NCBI RefSeq assembly: GCF_003391115.1
Contig: NZ_QTJP01000001.1
Location: 620,001 to 684,000, forward strand
Length of the DNA: 64,000 bases
Direction: 5' to 3'
From: Sphingomonas crusticola
GTDB taxonomy: Bacteria > Pseudomonadota > Alphaproteobacteria > Sphingomonadales > Sphingomonadaceae
The notes under the pieces are model-generated. The model had not been told where the DNA came from. It did no database searches and saw only the letters and a list, made by a program, of their open reading frames with translations. Both the position numbers and the translations under genes were made by a program. Shown piece by piece: positions 47,210 through 55,827 of the stretch; the first letter of the stretch is position 1, and every line of letters starts with the position of its first letter.

Positions 47210-47725
47210 ATGAGCACCACCACGATTATCGTCATTGCCGTGATCGTGGTGATCGCGTTGCTCTTCCTGTTCCTGATCTTCGGCCGCAAACAGCATGTCC
47301 GGCTGAGCGATGCGGCGGCGGTCGTCCGCGCGGCTCCGCTCGACCGCCCCGCCCCGCCGCCGCCATCCGCACCGCCGGCAGAAGGCCACGATGTCGGCAC
47401 CGAGATTGCCGACGCGTTCGAGGACGTCGTGGATCAGTTCATGGGCATCAACTCCCACGCGACCGAACCCGCCCCGGGCCCGGGTGACACGCTCACCCAG
47501 CTCAAGGGTCTCGGTCCCAAGGCGGCCACGCTGCTGCATGAGCTGGGTGTGACCCGTTTCGAACAGATTGCGAGCTGGAATGATGCGGACATCGACGCGG
47601 TCGACGCGCGCATGGGCGCCTTCAAGGGCCGGATCCGTCGCGACCGCTGGGTGGAACAAGCCAAATTGCTGGCGACGGGCGAGACCGAAATGTTCGAAGC
47701 AGAGTTCGGCAAACTCGGCAGCTGA
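47210..47725 (+). CDS. membrane-tethered helix-hairpin-helix protein
   Basis: The 171-residue protein has one N-terminal transmembrane helix (about residues 4-24), a basic then Pro-rich linker (APPPPSAPP region, residues 45-57) and a C-terminal HhH-like domain (LTQLKGLGPKAATLLHELGV, ASWNDADIDAVDARM, FKGRIRRDRWVEQAK). That domain also occurs in ribosomal L21 fusions and NADH-dehydrogenase-related proteins and is thought to bind nucleic acid. A membrane-anchored DNA/RNA binder is implied. An AAGGAG site precedes the ATG. Function unknown. Confidence 0.8.
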   Translation: MSTTTIIVIAVIVVIALLFLFLIFGRKQHVRLSDAAAVVRAAPLDRPAPPPPSAPPAEGHDVGTEIADAFEDVVDQFMGINSHATEPAPGPGDTLTQLKGLGPKAATLLHELGVTRFEQIASWNDADIDAVDARMGAFKGRIRRDRWVEQAKLLATGETEMFEAEFGKLGS

Positions 47726-47787
47726 GGTCGCCTTCCTCTTTCCTGTTAGCGGCCTGTTGAACGGGAAAAGCCCTGGCGGCGCGTGTG

Positions 47788-49098
47788 CTAACGGCCGATC
47801 TGCGACACGAGCAACTTGTCGATCTTGCGGCCGTCCATGTCGACCACCTCGAACCGCCAGCCGCCCTCCTCGAAGCTCTCGCCCACCGTCGGGAGATGCT
47901 TGAGCACCGACAGCACGAAGCCCGCCGCAGTCGCATAATCGCGATCCTCTGGCAGGTTGATGCACAGGCGCTCGGCCAGCGTGTCCGCCGGTAGGGAGCC
48001 CGAGGCCAACCAGCTGCCATCCTCGCGTTCCACCAAAGGCGGATCGGTATCGTCGTCCTGATCCGATACGAACGCGCCCGCGATCGCGGCGAGCAGGTCG
48101 GCGGGGGTCACCAGTCCGTCGAAATGGCCATATTCGTCATGGACGAACGCCATCGGCACATCCGCCTCGCGCAGCACCTCCAGCGCGTTCATCGCATCCA
48201 TCTGGTCCGACACGACCGGTGCAGGCCGCATCAGCGCGAGCAGGTCAATCGGCTGTCCTGCCATAACCACCGCCAGCAATTCCTTCGCCTGGATCACACC
48301 AACCAGCTCCTCGACCGATCCGCGGCCGACCGGCATGCGGCTGTGCGGCAGCTGCGCCGGCAAGGGCTCGTCGTCGTCGAGGTCAATCCACTCGACCTCT
48401 GTGCGCGGCGTCATCACCTCGCGCACCGGGCGGTCGGCCAGACGCACCACACCCGAGATGATCGCGCGCTCATTCTCCTCGATCACGCCGGCGGTCGACG
48501 CTTCCGCCACGACCAGGTGCAGTTCCTCGGCGGTGACCTGACTGTCGCGCTTGCGGTGCAGGCCCATCAACCGGATCAGGAGCGCGCTGGAATGCTCCAG
48601 CAGCCACACGAACGGCGCGGCGGCGCGTGACAGCCACAGCATCGGCCGGCTTGCGAATACGGCGATCGGTTCAGGTGCGGTGAGCGCGATCTGCTTGGGT
48701 ACCAGCTCGCCCACCACCAGGCTTAGATAAGTGGTCGCCACGATGACGAGGCCGAAGCCCCAATGCTCCGCCGCCTCATGGCCGAGCCCGAACGTTTCCA
48801 GCCGCTCCGCCACCGGCGAGCCGAGCGCCGCGCCCGAAAAGGCGCCCGAGATCACGGCGGTGAGCGTGATGCCGGTCTGGACGGTGGAGAGAAACTTGCC
48901 GGGGTCTGCCGCCAGATCGAGCGCGACCCGCGCGCCCTTGCGGCCGCGGCGCGCCATCGCTTCCAGCCGCGGCTTGCGCGACGAGACGATCGCAAGCTCC
49001 GACATCGCGAACGCGGCGTTCACGAGGATCAACGCGATCAGGATCGCAAGACTAAACCAGGGGAATGGGTGAAGCGGCATGGGCTGGACCGCGAGCAT
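47788..49098 (-). CDS. CNNM/CorC-family membrane protein (hemolysin-like transporter)
   Basis: The protein of about 436 residues has an N-terminal CNNM (DUF21) membrane domain with FAMSELAIVSSRKPRLE, a CBS pair beginning at PVREVMTPRTEVEWID, and a C-terminal CorC_HlyC domain (GWRFEVVDMDGRKIDKLLV). Family members influence Mg2+ and Co2+ efflux or tolerance; hemolysin is a historical misnomer. I chose the ATG at 49098 with TAGG upstream; an ATG at 49080 is also possible. It lies 37 bp beyond the helicase stop and is probably co-transcribed. Confidence 0.9.
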   Translation of the reverse strand: MLAVQPMPLHPFPWFSLAILIALILVNAAFAMSELAIVSSRKPRLEAMARRGRKGARVALDLAADPGKFLSTVQTGITLTAVISGAFSGAALGSPVAERLETFGLGHEAAEHWGFGLVIVATTYLSLVVGELVPKQIALTAPEPIAVFASRPMLWLSRAAAPFVWLLEHSSALLIRLMGLHRKRDSQVTAEELHLVVAEASTAGVIEENERAIISGVVRLADRPVREVMTPRTEVEWIDLDDDEPLPAQLPHSRMPVGRGSVEELVGVIQAKELLAVVMAGQPIDLLALMRPAPVVSDQMDAMNALEVLREADVPMAFVHDEYGHFDGLVTPADLLAAIAGAFVSDQDDDTDPPLVEREDGSWLASGSLPADTLAERLCINLPEDRDYATAAGFVLSVLKHLPTVGESFEEGGWRFEVVDMDGRKIDKLLVSQIGR

Positions 49099-49135
49099 AT
49101 CGCCTACCGGAGACGCGGGGGCAAGGTCCGGCACG

Positions 49136-51538
49136 TCATTCGGTCATCGCTTCCGCCGCAAGCGCCTCCGCTTCGATCAGCAGGGCGTCTTCGGTATTGT
49201 CCTGCGTGACGCGCTCGCGCCCGATCAGCACCAGCACGGGCACCGCCAGCGGCGAGACCTTTTCCAACTGCACATGCAGCATCGTCCCGGCGGCGCGATC
49301 GAGCAGGTCGGCGAGCCGGCCGACGTCGGTCATCTTGGCGCGGGCATCTTCCCACGCGGCGCGCATCAGCAGGTGATCGGGCTCATATTTGCGGAGCACG
49401 TCGTAGATGAGATCGGTCGAGAAGGTGACCTGGCGCCCGGTCTTGCGCTTGCCGGGATGCTGGCGCTCGACCAGGCCGCCGATCACCGCGACCTCACGGA
49501 AGGCGCGTTTGAGCAGGCTGGATTGCTGGACCCAGTCGACGAATTCGTCCTCGAGGATGTCGCGGTTGAATAGCGCTGCCGGGTCGGTGACCGGCTCGAG
49601 GCTGTAGGTGGCGATGGCGTAGTCGCTGGCGACGAAGCCGATCGGCTTCAATCCCGCCGTCTCCATCCGCCGCGTCACCAGCATGCCGAGCGACTGGTGC
49701 GCGTTCCAGCCTTCGAAGCTGTAGACGACCATGTAATGGCGTCCCTCACGCGGGAAGGTCTCGATCAGGAGCTGATCGGGCCGCGGCAGTGCGGAGCGGC
49801 GGCCCTGCATCTCCAGCCAGTCGCGGACGTCATCCGGGAAGCGCGGCCATTGCGAGGGGTCGGCGAAATAGCGGCGGACCCGATCGGCGAGGTTGGTCGA
49901 GATCGGCATACGCGCGCCGCCATAGGTGGGGATGCGGGCGGGCTTCTTGGTGGCGTGGACGAACAGATCCTCGCCGTCCTGGCGCTCGACCTCGACCGAG
50001 AGGCCCGCGAAGAAGAAGGTGTCGCCCGGGCGCAACGTGGCGGCGAAGCCCTCCTCGACCTTGCCGAGCGAGCGGCCATTCTTGAAGCGGACGTTGAGCA
50101 TCGTCGCCTCGACGATGATGCCGGCATTGAGGCGATGCTGCTCGACGAAGCGCGGATGGCTCACCCGCCACATGCCGTCCGCATCCTTGGTCAGGCGGCG
50201 GAAGCGGTCGTAAGCCTTGAGCGCGTAGCCGCCGGTGGCGATGTAATCGAGCACGCGGCCGAACAGTTCGGGCGAGAGCGCGCTGTAGGGCAAGGCGTCG
50301 TTGATCTCGCTGAGTAGGTCCGCCTCCTGGAAGGGCGCGGCGCAGGCGCAGGCCATGACATGCTGCGCGAGCACGTCGAGCGAGCCGGAGCGGAAGACGT
50401 CATTGTCGAGCTCGCGGTCCTCGATCGCGTCGAGCGCGGCGCGGGCCTCGAGATATTCGAAGCGGTTGCCGGGGACGATCACCGCTTCGGACGGCTCCTC
50501 CAGTCGGTGATTGGCGCGGCCGATGCGCTGGGTGAGGCGCGAGGCGCCCTTGGGCGCACCCATCTGAATGACGAGATCGACATCGCCCCAGTCGACGCCG
50601 AGATCGAGGCTGGCGGTGGCGACCAAAGCGCGCAACCGCCCGGCCGCCATCGCCCCTTCGACCTTGCGCCGCGCCTCGATCGAGAGCGAGCCGTGGTGGA
50701 TGCCGATCGGCAGCGTCATGGCGTTGACCGTCCACAGATCCTGGAAGATCAGCTCGGCGAGGCTGCGCGTGTTGCAGAAGATGATGGTGGTGCGGTGGGT
50801 CTCGATCTCCGCCATGACCTGCTGCGCGGCGTAGCGGCCCGAATGGCCCGACCAGGGGATGCGATCCTGGGGGATGAGGATGTGGAGGTTGGGCTCGGCG
50901 CCGGGATCGCCGTCGACCTGGGTGACCGCATCGATGTCGCCGCCCGGGGCGAGCCAGGCGCGATAGGCGTCGGGATCGGCGATGGTGGCCGATAGGGCCA
51001 CGCGGCGCAGGCCGGGTGCCAGCGCCTGCAGGCGTGCCATGCACAGCGAGAGGAGGTCGCCGCGCTTGCCGTTGGCGAAGGCGTGGACCTCGTCGACGAT
51101 GATGGTCGAGAGATTCTCGAACAGGGTGGCGCTGTCCTTGTGGCTGAGCAGCAGGCTCAAGGATTCCGGCGTGGTCAGCAGCATCTGCGGCGGCTTGACC
51201 CGCTGGCGCGCCTTGCGGTCGCTGGGCGTGTCGCCGGTGCGGGTCTCGACGCGGATGTCGAGGCCCATCTCGGCGATCGGGTCCATCAGGTTGCGCTGGA
51301 CGTCGATCGCGAGCGCCTTCAGCGGCGAGACGTAGAGCGTGTGGAGGCCCGTGGTCGGCCGCTCGATCAGCTCGACGAGGCTCGGCAGGAAGCCGGCGAG
51401 CGTCTTGCCCGCGCCGGTGGGGGCGACGAGCAGGGCGTGGCGGCCGGCCGCGGCGGCGTCGAGCATCTCGAGCTGGTAGCGGCGCGGCGCCCAGCCGCGC
51501 GCGGCGAACCAGGCGGTGATCGGTGGGGGGAGGTTCAC
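49136..51538 (-). CDS. ligase-associated DEXH-box DNA helicase (Lhr-like)
   Basis: This superfamily 2 helicase of about 800 residues matches the family that normally travels with a DNA-repair ATP-dependent ligase. It has Walker A APTGAGKT, motif II DEVH (STIIVDEVHAFA), SATIAD (III), and the C-terminal motifs LDLGVDWGDVDLVIQ and RIGRANHR. The Lhr-type C-terminal domain follows. The GTG at 51538 (VNLPPPITAWF) matches the family N-terminus; a GTG at 51574 is an alternative. No ligase or PdeM-like phosphoesterase gene is adjacent. Confidence 0.9.
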   Translation of the reverse strand: MNLPPPITAWFAARGWAPRRYQLEMLDAAAAGRHALLVAPTGAGKTLAGFLPSLVELIERPTTGLHTLYVSPLKALAIDVQRNLMDPIAEMGLDIRVETRTGDTPSDRKARQRVKPPQMLLTTPESLSLLLSHKDSATLFENLSTIIVDEVHAFANGKRGDLLSLCMARLQALAPGLRRVALSATIADPDAYRAWLAPGGDIDAVTQVDGDPGAEPNLHILIPQDRIPWSGHSGRYAAQQVMAEIETHRTTIIFCNTRSLAELIFQDLWTVNAMTLPIGIHHGSLSIEARRKVEGAMAAGRLRALVATASLDLGVDWGDVDLVIQMGAPKGASRLTQRIGRANHRLEEPSEAVIVPGNRFEYLEARAALDAIEDRELDNDVFRSGSLDVLAQHVMACACAAPFQEADLLSEINDALPYSALSPELFGRVLDYIATGGYALKAYDRFRRLTKDADGMWRVSHPRFVEQHRLNAGIIVEATMLNVRFKNGRSLGKVEEGFAATLRPGDTFFFAGLSVEVERQDGEDLFVHATKKPARIPTYGGARMPISTNLADRVRRYFADPSQWPRFPDDVRDWLEMQGRRSALPRPDQLLIETFPREGRHYMVVYSFEGWNAHQSLGMLVTRRMETAGLKPIGFVASDYAIATYSLEPVTDPAALFNRDILEDEFVDWVQQSSLLKRAFREVAVIGGLVERQHPGKRKTGRQVTFSTDLIYDVLRKYEPDHLLMRAAWEDARAKMTDVGRLADLLDRAAGTMLHVQLEKVSPLAVPVLVLIGRERVTQDNTEDALLIEAEALAAEAMTE

Positions 51539-51605
51539 TGGGTTCAATATAGGATGGGCCGAGGCTGGCGGCACCCCCTATCCGAGTTTGCCGAAGCCCC
51601 CTCCA

Positions 51606-51648
51606 CCATGCTTTGCATGGTACCCCTCCCCCGCCAATGCGGGGGAGG
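51606..51648. repeat. double-hairpin repeat between helicase and small membrane gene
   Basis: Two adjacent perfect hairpins: CCATGC-TTT-GCATGG (51606-51620) and CCTCCCCCGC-CAAT-GCGGGGGAGG (51625-51648). This is a common sphingomonad intergenic element type and also lies just past the stop of the small membrane protein gene. Confidence 0.8.
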
Positions 51649-51658
51649 ATTGGGAGGC

Positions 51659-51874
51659 TCAGCGATCCGTGGGATCGGGGTCGCTCGCCTGATCCTGGCG
51701 ATCGGTGCGAGCGTAGAGATCCCGGGTCGCCTGCTCCGTGCGCGCTTCCTCGCGCGGCGTGCGCTGGCGGTTGCGCATGATCGCGTAGATCAGCACGATC
51801 AAGATCAGGACGCCGCCGATCGCGGCGACCAGGCCGAGACTGCCGCCGACTTCCGAGACCAAGCCACCCATCAT
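51659..51874 (-). CDS. small single-pass membrane protein
   Basis: The 71-residue protein has one transmembrane helix (about residues 12-32, LGLVAAIGGVLILIVLIYAI) and a charged cytoplasmic tail (RNRQRTPREEARTEQ ... QASDPDPTDR). An AGGAG site lies 4-7 nt before two adjacent ATG codons (51874 and 51871). It sits between the divergent exonuclease gene and the helicase gene on the helicase strand, which suggests co-transcription with the helicase. No family recognised. Confidence 0.65.
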   Translation of the reverse strand: MMGGLVSEVGGSLGLVAAIGGVLILIVLIYAIMRNRQRTPREEARTEQATRDLYARTDRQDQASDPDPTDR

Positions 51875-51980
51875 CAATCTCCTGTTGTTCGTATCGACAA
51901 CGCAACGGGCGGGATTGGTTTCCGGGCCCCGCGCAGGGCGCGCGCTGGAACCGATGGCGCGCCGGACCATATAGGAGGGG

Positions 51981-52979
51981 ATGGCACGGCTGGGCTCCTG
52001 GATCGAACCGCACCCGCACGGGCTGTACGTGCCGGCGGCGGATGCGTGGATCGACCCGTCGACCCCGCAGGCGCGCGCGCTGGTGACGCACGGCCATGCC
52101 GACCATGCGCGCGGCGGGCATGGCGCGGTGCTGGCGACGCCCGAGACGCTGGCGATCATGGATTGCCGCTATGGGCCGCAGAACGGCCAGCCGGTCGCCT
52201 ATGGCGAAAGCCTGAAGGTCGGCGACGTCGAGGTGAGCTTCGTGCCGGCGGGGCATGTGCTGGGATCGGCGCAGATCATCCTGGAGCATAAGGGCGAGCG
52301 CATCGTCGTCTCGGGCGATTACAAGCGCCGGCCGGACCCGACCTGCGCGCCGTTCGAGCCGGTGCCGTGCGACATCTTCATCACCGAGGCGACGTTCGGC
52401 CTGCCCGTCTTCCGCCACCCCGATACCGGATCGGAGATCGACCGGCTGCTGGAGGCGCTGCACGCCAATCCGGAGCGGTGCGTGCTGGTCGGCGCCTATG
52501 CGCTGGGCAAGGCGCAGCGCGTGATCATGGAGCTGCGCGGGCGCAATTATCACGAGCCGATCTACCTCCACGGCGCGCTGCAACGGCTGTGCGACCTGTA
52601 TCAGGAATGGGGGGTGGAGCTCGGCCCGCTGCTGCCCGCGACGGGGCGCAAGGCGGCGGAGATGAAGGGGGCGATCGTGCTGGCGCCGCCGGGGGCGCTC
52701 AACGATCGCTGGTCGCGCCGCCTGCCCGACCCGATCACGGCGATGGCGAGCGGCTGGATGGGAGTGCGCCAGCGGGCGCGGCAGCGCAATGTCGAGCTGC
52801 CGCTGATCGTGTCCGACCATGCCGACTGGGATGAGCTGACCGCGACGATCCAGGAGATCGCGCCATCCGAGGTGTGGGTGACGCACGGCCGCGAGGAGGC
52901 TTTGGTCCATTGGTGCATGACCCGCCAGATCAAGGCGCGCGCGCTGGCGCTGGCGCATTATGAGGATGAGGACGATTGA
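51981..52979 (+). CDS. ligase-associated DNA damage response exonuclease (MBL fold)
   Basis: The 332-residue protein is a metallo-beta-lactamase/beta-CASP-like nuclease. The zinc motif HGHADHARGGH is near residues 37-47, with GHVLGSAQ, SGDYKRRPDPTCAPFEP and ITEATFGLP following; these are hallmark blocks of the ligase-associated exonuclease. In relatives the next gene is the ATP-dependent ligase, often overlapping. Here the following sequence is AT-richer non-coding DNA and a repeat, so the ligase is missing from this locus. Confidence 0.92.
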   Translation: MARLGSWIEPHPHGLYVPAADAWIDPSTPQARALVTHGHADHARGGHGAVLATPETLAIMDCRYGPQNGQPVAYGESLKVGDVEVSFVPAGHVLGSAQIILEHKGERIVVSGDYKRRPDPTCAPFEPVPCDIFITEATFGLPVFRHPDTGSEIDRLLEALHANPERCVLVGAYALGKAQRVIMELRGRNYHEPIYLHGALQRLCDLYQEWGVELGPLLPATGRKAAEMKGAIVLAPPGALNDRWSRRLPDPITAMASGWMGVRQRARQRNVELPLIVSDHADWDELTATIQEIAPSEVWVTHGREEALVHWCMTRQIKARALALAHYEDEDD

Positions 52980-53367
52980 GCGCGCAGAGCGATAGGCGGC
53001 GCGTCAGGACGCGGGAGGCTTTTGCCCCGCCTGGTTTATTCAGGTCGTCAGACGATGGCTGGCTGACGATGTTTCAAAGAGCCGAAAACGCGACGAAAAT
53101 AAAAAAAACACCAGAAACGAACTTAATGATTTGCCGGGAGGCGCGTCATTTCCCGTTGGAACATATAGCGAACATTTGACGATATGTCAAGGTGGGGCCC
53201 CCTCCCCGTCATCCCAGCGCAGGCTGGGATCCATGGCGCCCGCCACGCACGCTGCCGATAGGGGTAGGGAGATGGATCCCAGCCTTCGCTGGGATGACGG
53301 GTTCGTGGTAGCGCTTCGCGGGTCGCCACTGGCGGGAACCGCGCCGCATCCGAAACGTCTCCGCCTG
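52980..53367. other. AT-richer intergenic region with a large inverted repeat
   Basis: These 388 bp occupy the place where a ligase gene would be expected. The first 220 bp are clearly AT-richer than the flanks. A TTGAC-GATAT-GTCAA palindrome lies at 53176-53190 and a 30-bp inverted repeat at 53205-53301. No convincing gene is present. Confidence 0.5.
53205..53301. repeat. 30-bp inverted repeat (CCCGTCATCCCAGCG family)
   Basis: Arms 53205-53234 and 53272-53301 are inverted copies matching at 29 of 30 positions, with a 37-bp spacer; each arm also contains a smaller hairpin. It is a different sequence family from the repeats at 12912 and 8291. Confidence 0.9.
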
Positions 53368-54288
53368 ATGCCCAAGCGCCAGACCTTTATCGACCTGCCC
53401 GAAGCGGATTTCGACAATCTCGACGGCGCGAAAGTTGTCGTGTTCGGGGCGTCGGAGGGGTCGCCTTATGTGGCGGGGGAGCCGAGCCATTCGACCGACG
53501 GGCCGACGACCTTGCGCAAGGCCTCGGCGCAGTTCGGCAAGAGCCTGGGCCAATATGATTTCGATCTCGACGCGACGATGTTTCCGGACATCAAGAATGG
53601 CGACACGCGCGGCTGCGTGGATGCGGGCGACGTGCCGACCAATGCGTGGGATGCAGCGCAGAACCGCGCGCGGATCACGGCGGCGACGCGCAAGGTGCTG
53701 GACGCGGGCGCAGTGCCGATCTTGCTCGGCGGGGACGACAGCGTGCCGATCCCGATGCTGGCGGCGTATGACGGGCACGGGCCGCTGACGATCTTGCAGG
53801 TGGATGCGCATGTCGACTGGGCCGACGTGCTGCAGGGCAACCCCTATGGCTATGGATCGACCATGCGGCGCGCGGCGGAATATCCGTGGGTCGCGGACAT
53901 GGTGCAGGTGGGCATCAGGGGGTTGGGATCGGGCGAGAGCTGGCAGCATGACGATGCCCGCGCGTGGGGATCGCAGCTCGTCAGCTCCTACAGGCTGCAC
54001 GAGGCGGGCCCAGCGGCGGTGACCGACCTGATCGAACCGCGCGCGAAAGTGTTCATCTCCATCGACTGCGACGGGATCGATCCGGCGGTGCTGCCGGCGG
54101 TGAACATGCCGACGCCGGGCGGGCTGACCTATGAGGATATGATCCGCATCCTGCGCGGCGTGGCCGCCAAGGCGGACATCGTCGGGCTGGCGATGGTGGA
54201 ATATGTGCCGGCGCGCGACGACCGGCATTTGCTGTCGGGGCTGGTGGCGGCGCGGATTGCGGCGGTGACGATGGGGTTGGTGCTTTAA
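53368..54288 (+). CDS. ureohydrolase of the arginase/agmatinase superfamily (variant metal site)
   Basis: The 306-residue protein has the superfamily metal motifs GGDDS (121-125), DAHVD (146-150) and SIDCDGID (231-238). In arginase and classical agmatinase the first motif is GGDHS; here Asp124 replaces that histidine ligand. The protein also lacks the SHGxxxRR histidine, showing GYGSTMRRA instead. It may therefore act on another guanidino compound. ATG at 53368 is the first start beyond the repeat. A 46-bp piece of its 3' region is duplicated at 56296-56341. Confidence 0.85.
   Translation: MPKRQTFIDLPEADFDNLDGAKVVVFGASEGSPYVAGEPSHSTDGPTTLRKASAQFGKSLGQYDFDLDATMFPDIKNGDTRGCVDAGDVPTNAWDAAQNRARITAATRKVLDAGAVPILLGGDDSVPIPMLAAYDGHGPLTILQVDAHVDWADVLQGNPYGYGSTMRRAAEYPWVADMVQVGIRGLGSGESWQHDDARAWGSQLVSSYRLHEAGPAAVTDLIEPRAKVFISIDCDGIDPAVLPAVNMPTPGGLTYEDMIRILRGVAAKADIVGLAMVEYVPARDDRHLLSGLVAARIAAVTMGLVL
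54117..54162 (+). repeat. direct repeat copy A (inside the ureohydrolase gene)
   Basis: These 46 bp recur in the same orientation at 56296-56341 with one mismatch (45 of 46). Copy A is part of intact coding sequence (GGLTYEDMIRILRGV). Confidence 0.92.
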
Positions 54289-54375
54289 CGGGACTGCTTT
54301 TCGCAGCAAGACGTGAGAACCGCCGGCAATCAGGCCAGCGAGAAACCACAACGACCCGAGTATTGACCCATTCCC

Positions 54376-55827
54376 TCAGCGGTATAGTGCGAGGCTATCG
54401 AGAGCCGCGCGCAGCTGACGAAAATGTTCGCTTCCGCCGCTTTCCAGGCCCCAGCGTGCGCCATGTTGGACTTTCCGAGAGGCCACGCTGAACGATACGC
54501 CGTACGTATCTGCTAGTCGCTGAAGAACCGCTTCGAGCGCCTCCTGTTCTATCGGAGAGCCCACCTCGTTCCAAATTTTCGCCGCGGTCGCGCTCGGCAG
54601 CAGGAATTCGCCAGCGAAGGCGCGCGCGCGCGACTCAACTTTGGAGGGCATCCTGCTACGCAAAACCTCGACTGCACTGAGCGGATGACTGCGGTCGATG
54701 AGCAAATGACAAAGTTCATGTGCCAGCGTTACGCGCGCGCCCGGGTTTACACTTAGGTCCGAACTGTTCTTATCGCGCACACGGCCGCTGTTGCGATTGA
54801 TAAAGGCACCAGGCCCAAATCTGCTGCCGGCGATTGCAAGTCCGTCAAACGTCCCCGGGCCGACAGCCTCAATACGCACCTCGATACCTAGGTAGTCAGC
54901 GCATCCGAAGATATCCACTGTCTCGCTTGGCCCGATATCGAGCTTTTCTCGCACGAAGTTCGCGAGTGCCTCGCCCTCAGCAAAAGGTTCGAGCCCTTTG
55001 AGCCCTCCGAGGTGATACATCGCCTCTGACGAGATGGCGTCAAGCTTTGGAGCCTCATGTCTCGAAAAGCCGCGCGCAACCTCGAGAATCTGGACAATTT
55101 GCTCTGTCGGAAGCGCTCCGGCGACACGTGCTGCGATGAGAAGCTCGTCATCGTCATTGGCGGCCTGGGCAAAACTCTTCGGAGCTTCGATGAGACCGTT
55201 GCTGATCAGCTCCGCGGCAACATTGGAATCGATACTCGCCGACCAAGCTACGAGCGAAACCTCGCTTGCAGTATCTCGCGCTTTCCAGACATCGACGATG
55301 GGTTGCCATTTGTCGCTGTTCACCGCGACAAGTTGTTCCGCGATCTTATCGCCTACTGCCGTCAACTCCCGCAGCACCGCCGCAAAGGGCAGACGCGTCA
55401 GGCTACGGCCCGTGTCGCAAAGCATCTCATCACCTTCGCGAACCAACCAGAGCGGCGGCAGATCAAACAATCCGCCAAAGGCCAATGCGAGGTTATGCGC
55501 CTCCTCGAAATGGTCGAGTTCTGTTGCCTCTTCGTCCACCTGTTCCTGCGGCGCGTTAGCCCAGTGATTTTCAGCACTAGTCACAAGCGAATTGGGCCGG
55601 GCAGGTGCCAGTGCAAAGGGATAGGTTTGACGCAGCAGGAGCGGTTTCCAGAATTCTGCGAGGTGAGCGAAAATATCGTCTATCGGCACCTCTACGGAAC
55701 AATCGGCCTCGCCCGCGACTGGCCACACGGTTTCTCCGGCCGCGATCACGGACAGCGCGCAAAGCAGCGGCGTCCGGTCGGGATCTACCGGGGCAAGTTC
55801 AAGCCGAAAGATTGGATCTGTGCTCAT
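54376..55827 (-). CDS. ImmA/IrrE-family metallopeptidase
   Basis: The 483-residue protein has a C-terminal ImmA/IrrE peptidase domain with the zinc motif HELCH (370-374) in TLAHELCHLLID, followed by RARAFAGEFLLP. The N-terminal 300 residues match nothing I recognise and are acidic with several tryptophans. ImmA peptidases typically cut repressors to switch on mobile elements or stress responses. The ATG at 55827 overlaps the stop of the upstream unknown gene (ATGA). The region is less GC-rich than the core genome, which suggests acquisition. Confidence 0.85.
   Translation of the reverse strand: MSTDPIFRLELAPVDPDRTPLLCALSVIAAGETVWPVAGEADCSVEVPIDDIFAHLAEFWKPLLLRQTYPFALAPARPNSLVTSAENHWANAPQEQVDEEATELDHFEEAHNLALAFGGLFDLPPLWLVREGDEMLCDTGRSLTRLPFAAVLRELTAVGDKIAEQLVAVNSDKWQPIVDVWKARDTASEVSLVAWSASIDSNVAAELISNGLIEAPKSFAQAANDDDELLIAARVAGALPTEQIVQILEVARGFSRHEAPKLDAISSEAMYHLGGLKGLEPFAEGEALANFVREKLDIGPSETVDIFGCADYLGIEVRIEAVGPGTFDGLAIAGSRFGPGAFINRNSGRVRDKNSSDLSVNPGARVTLAHELCHLLIDRSHPLSAVEVLRSRMPSKVESRARAFAGEFLLPSATAAKIWNEVGSPIEQEALEAVLQRLADTYGVSFSVASRKVQHGARWGLESGGSEHFRQLRAALDSLALYR

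Noticed and set aside
52976-53179. A 67-codon frame overlapping the exonuclease stop, where a ligase would start
   Set aside because: It does not resemble the ligase N-terminus or any other protein, and it ends just before a palindrome and repeat.
53131-53367. N-terminal extension of the ureohydrolase through the 30-bp inverted repeat
   Set aside because: The extra 79 residues are translated repeat DNA; the family N-terminus begins at the ATG at 53368.
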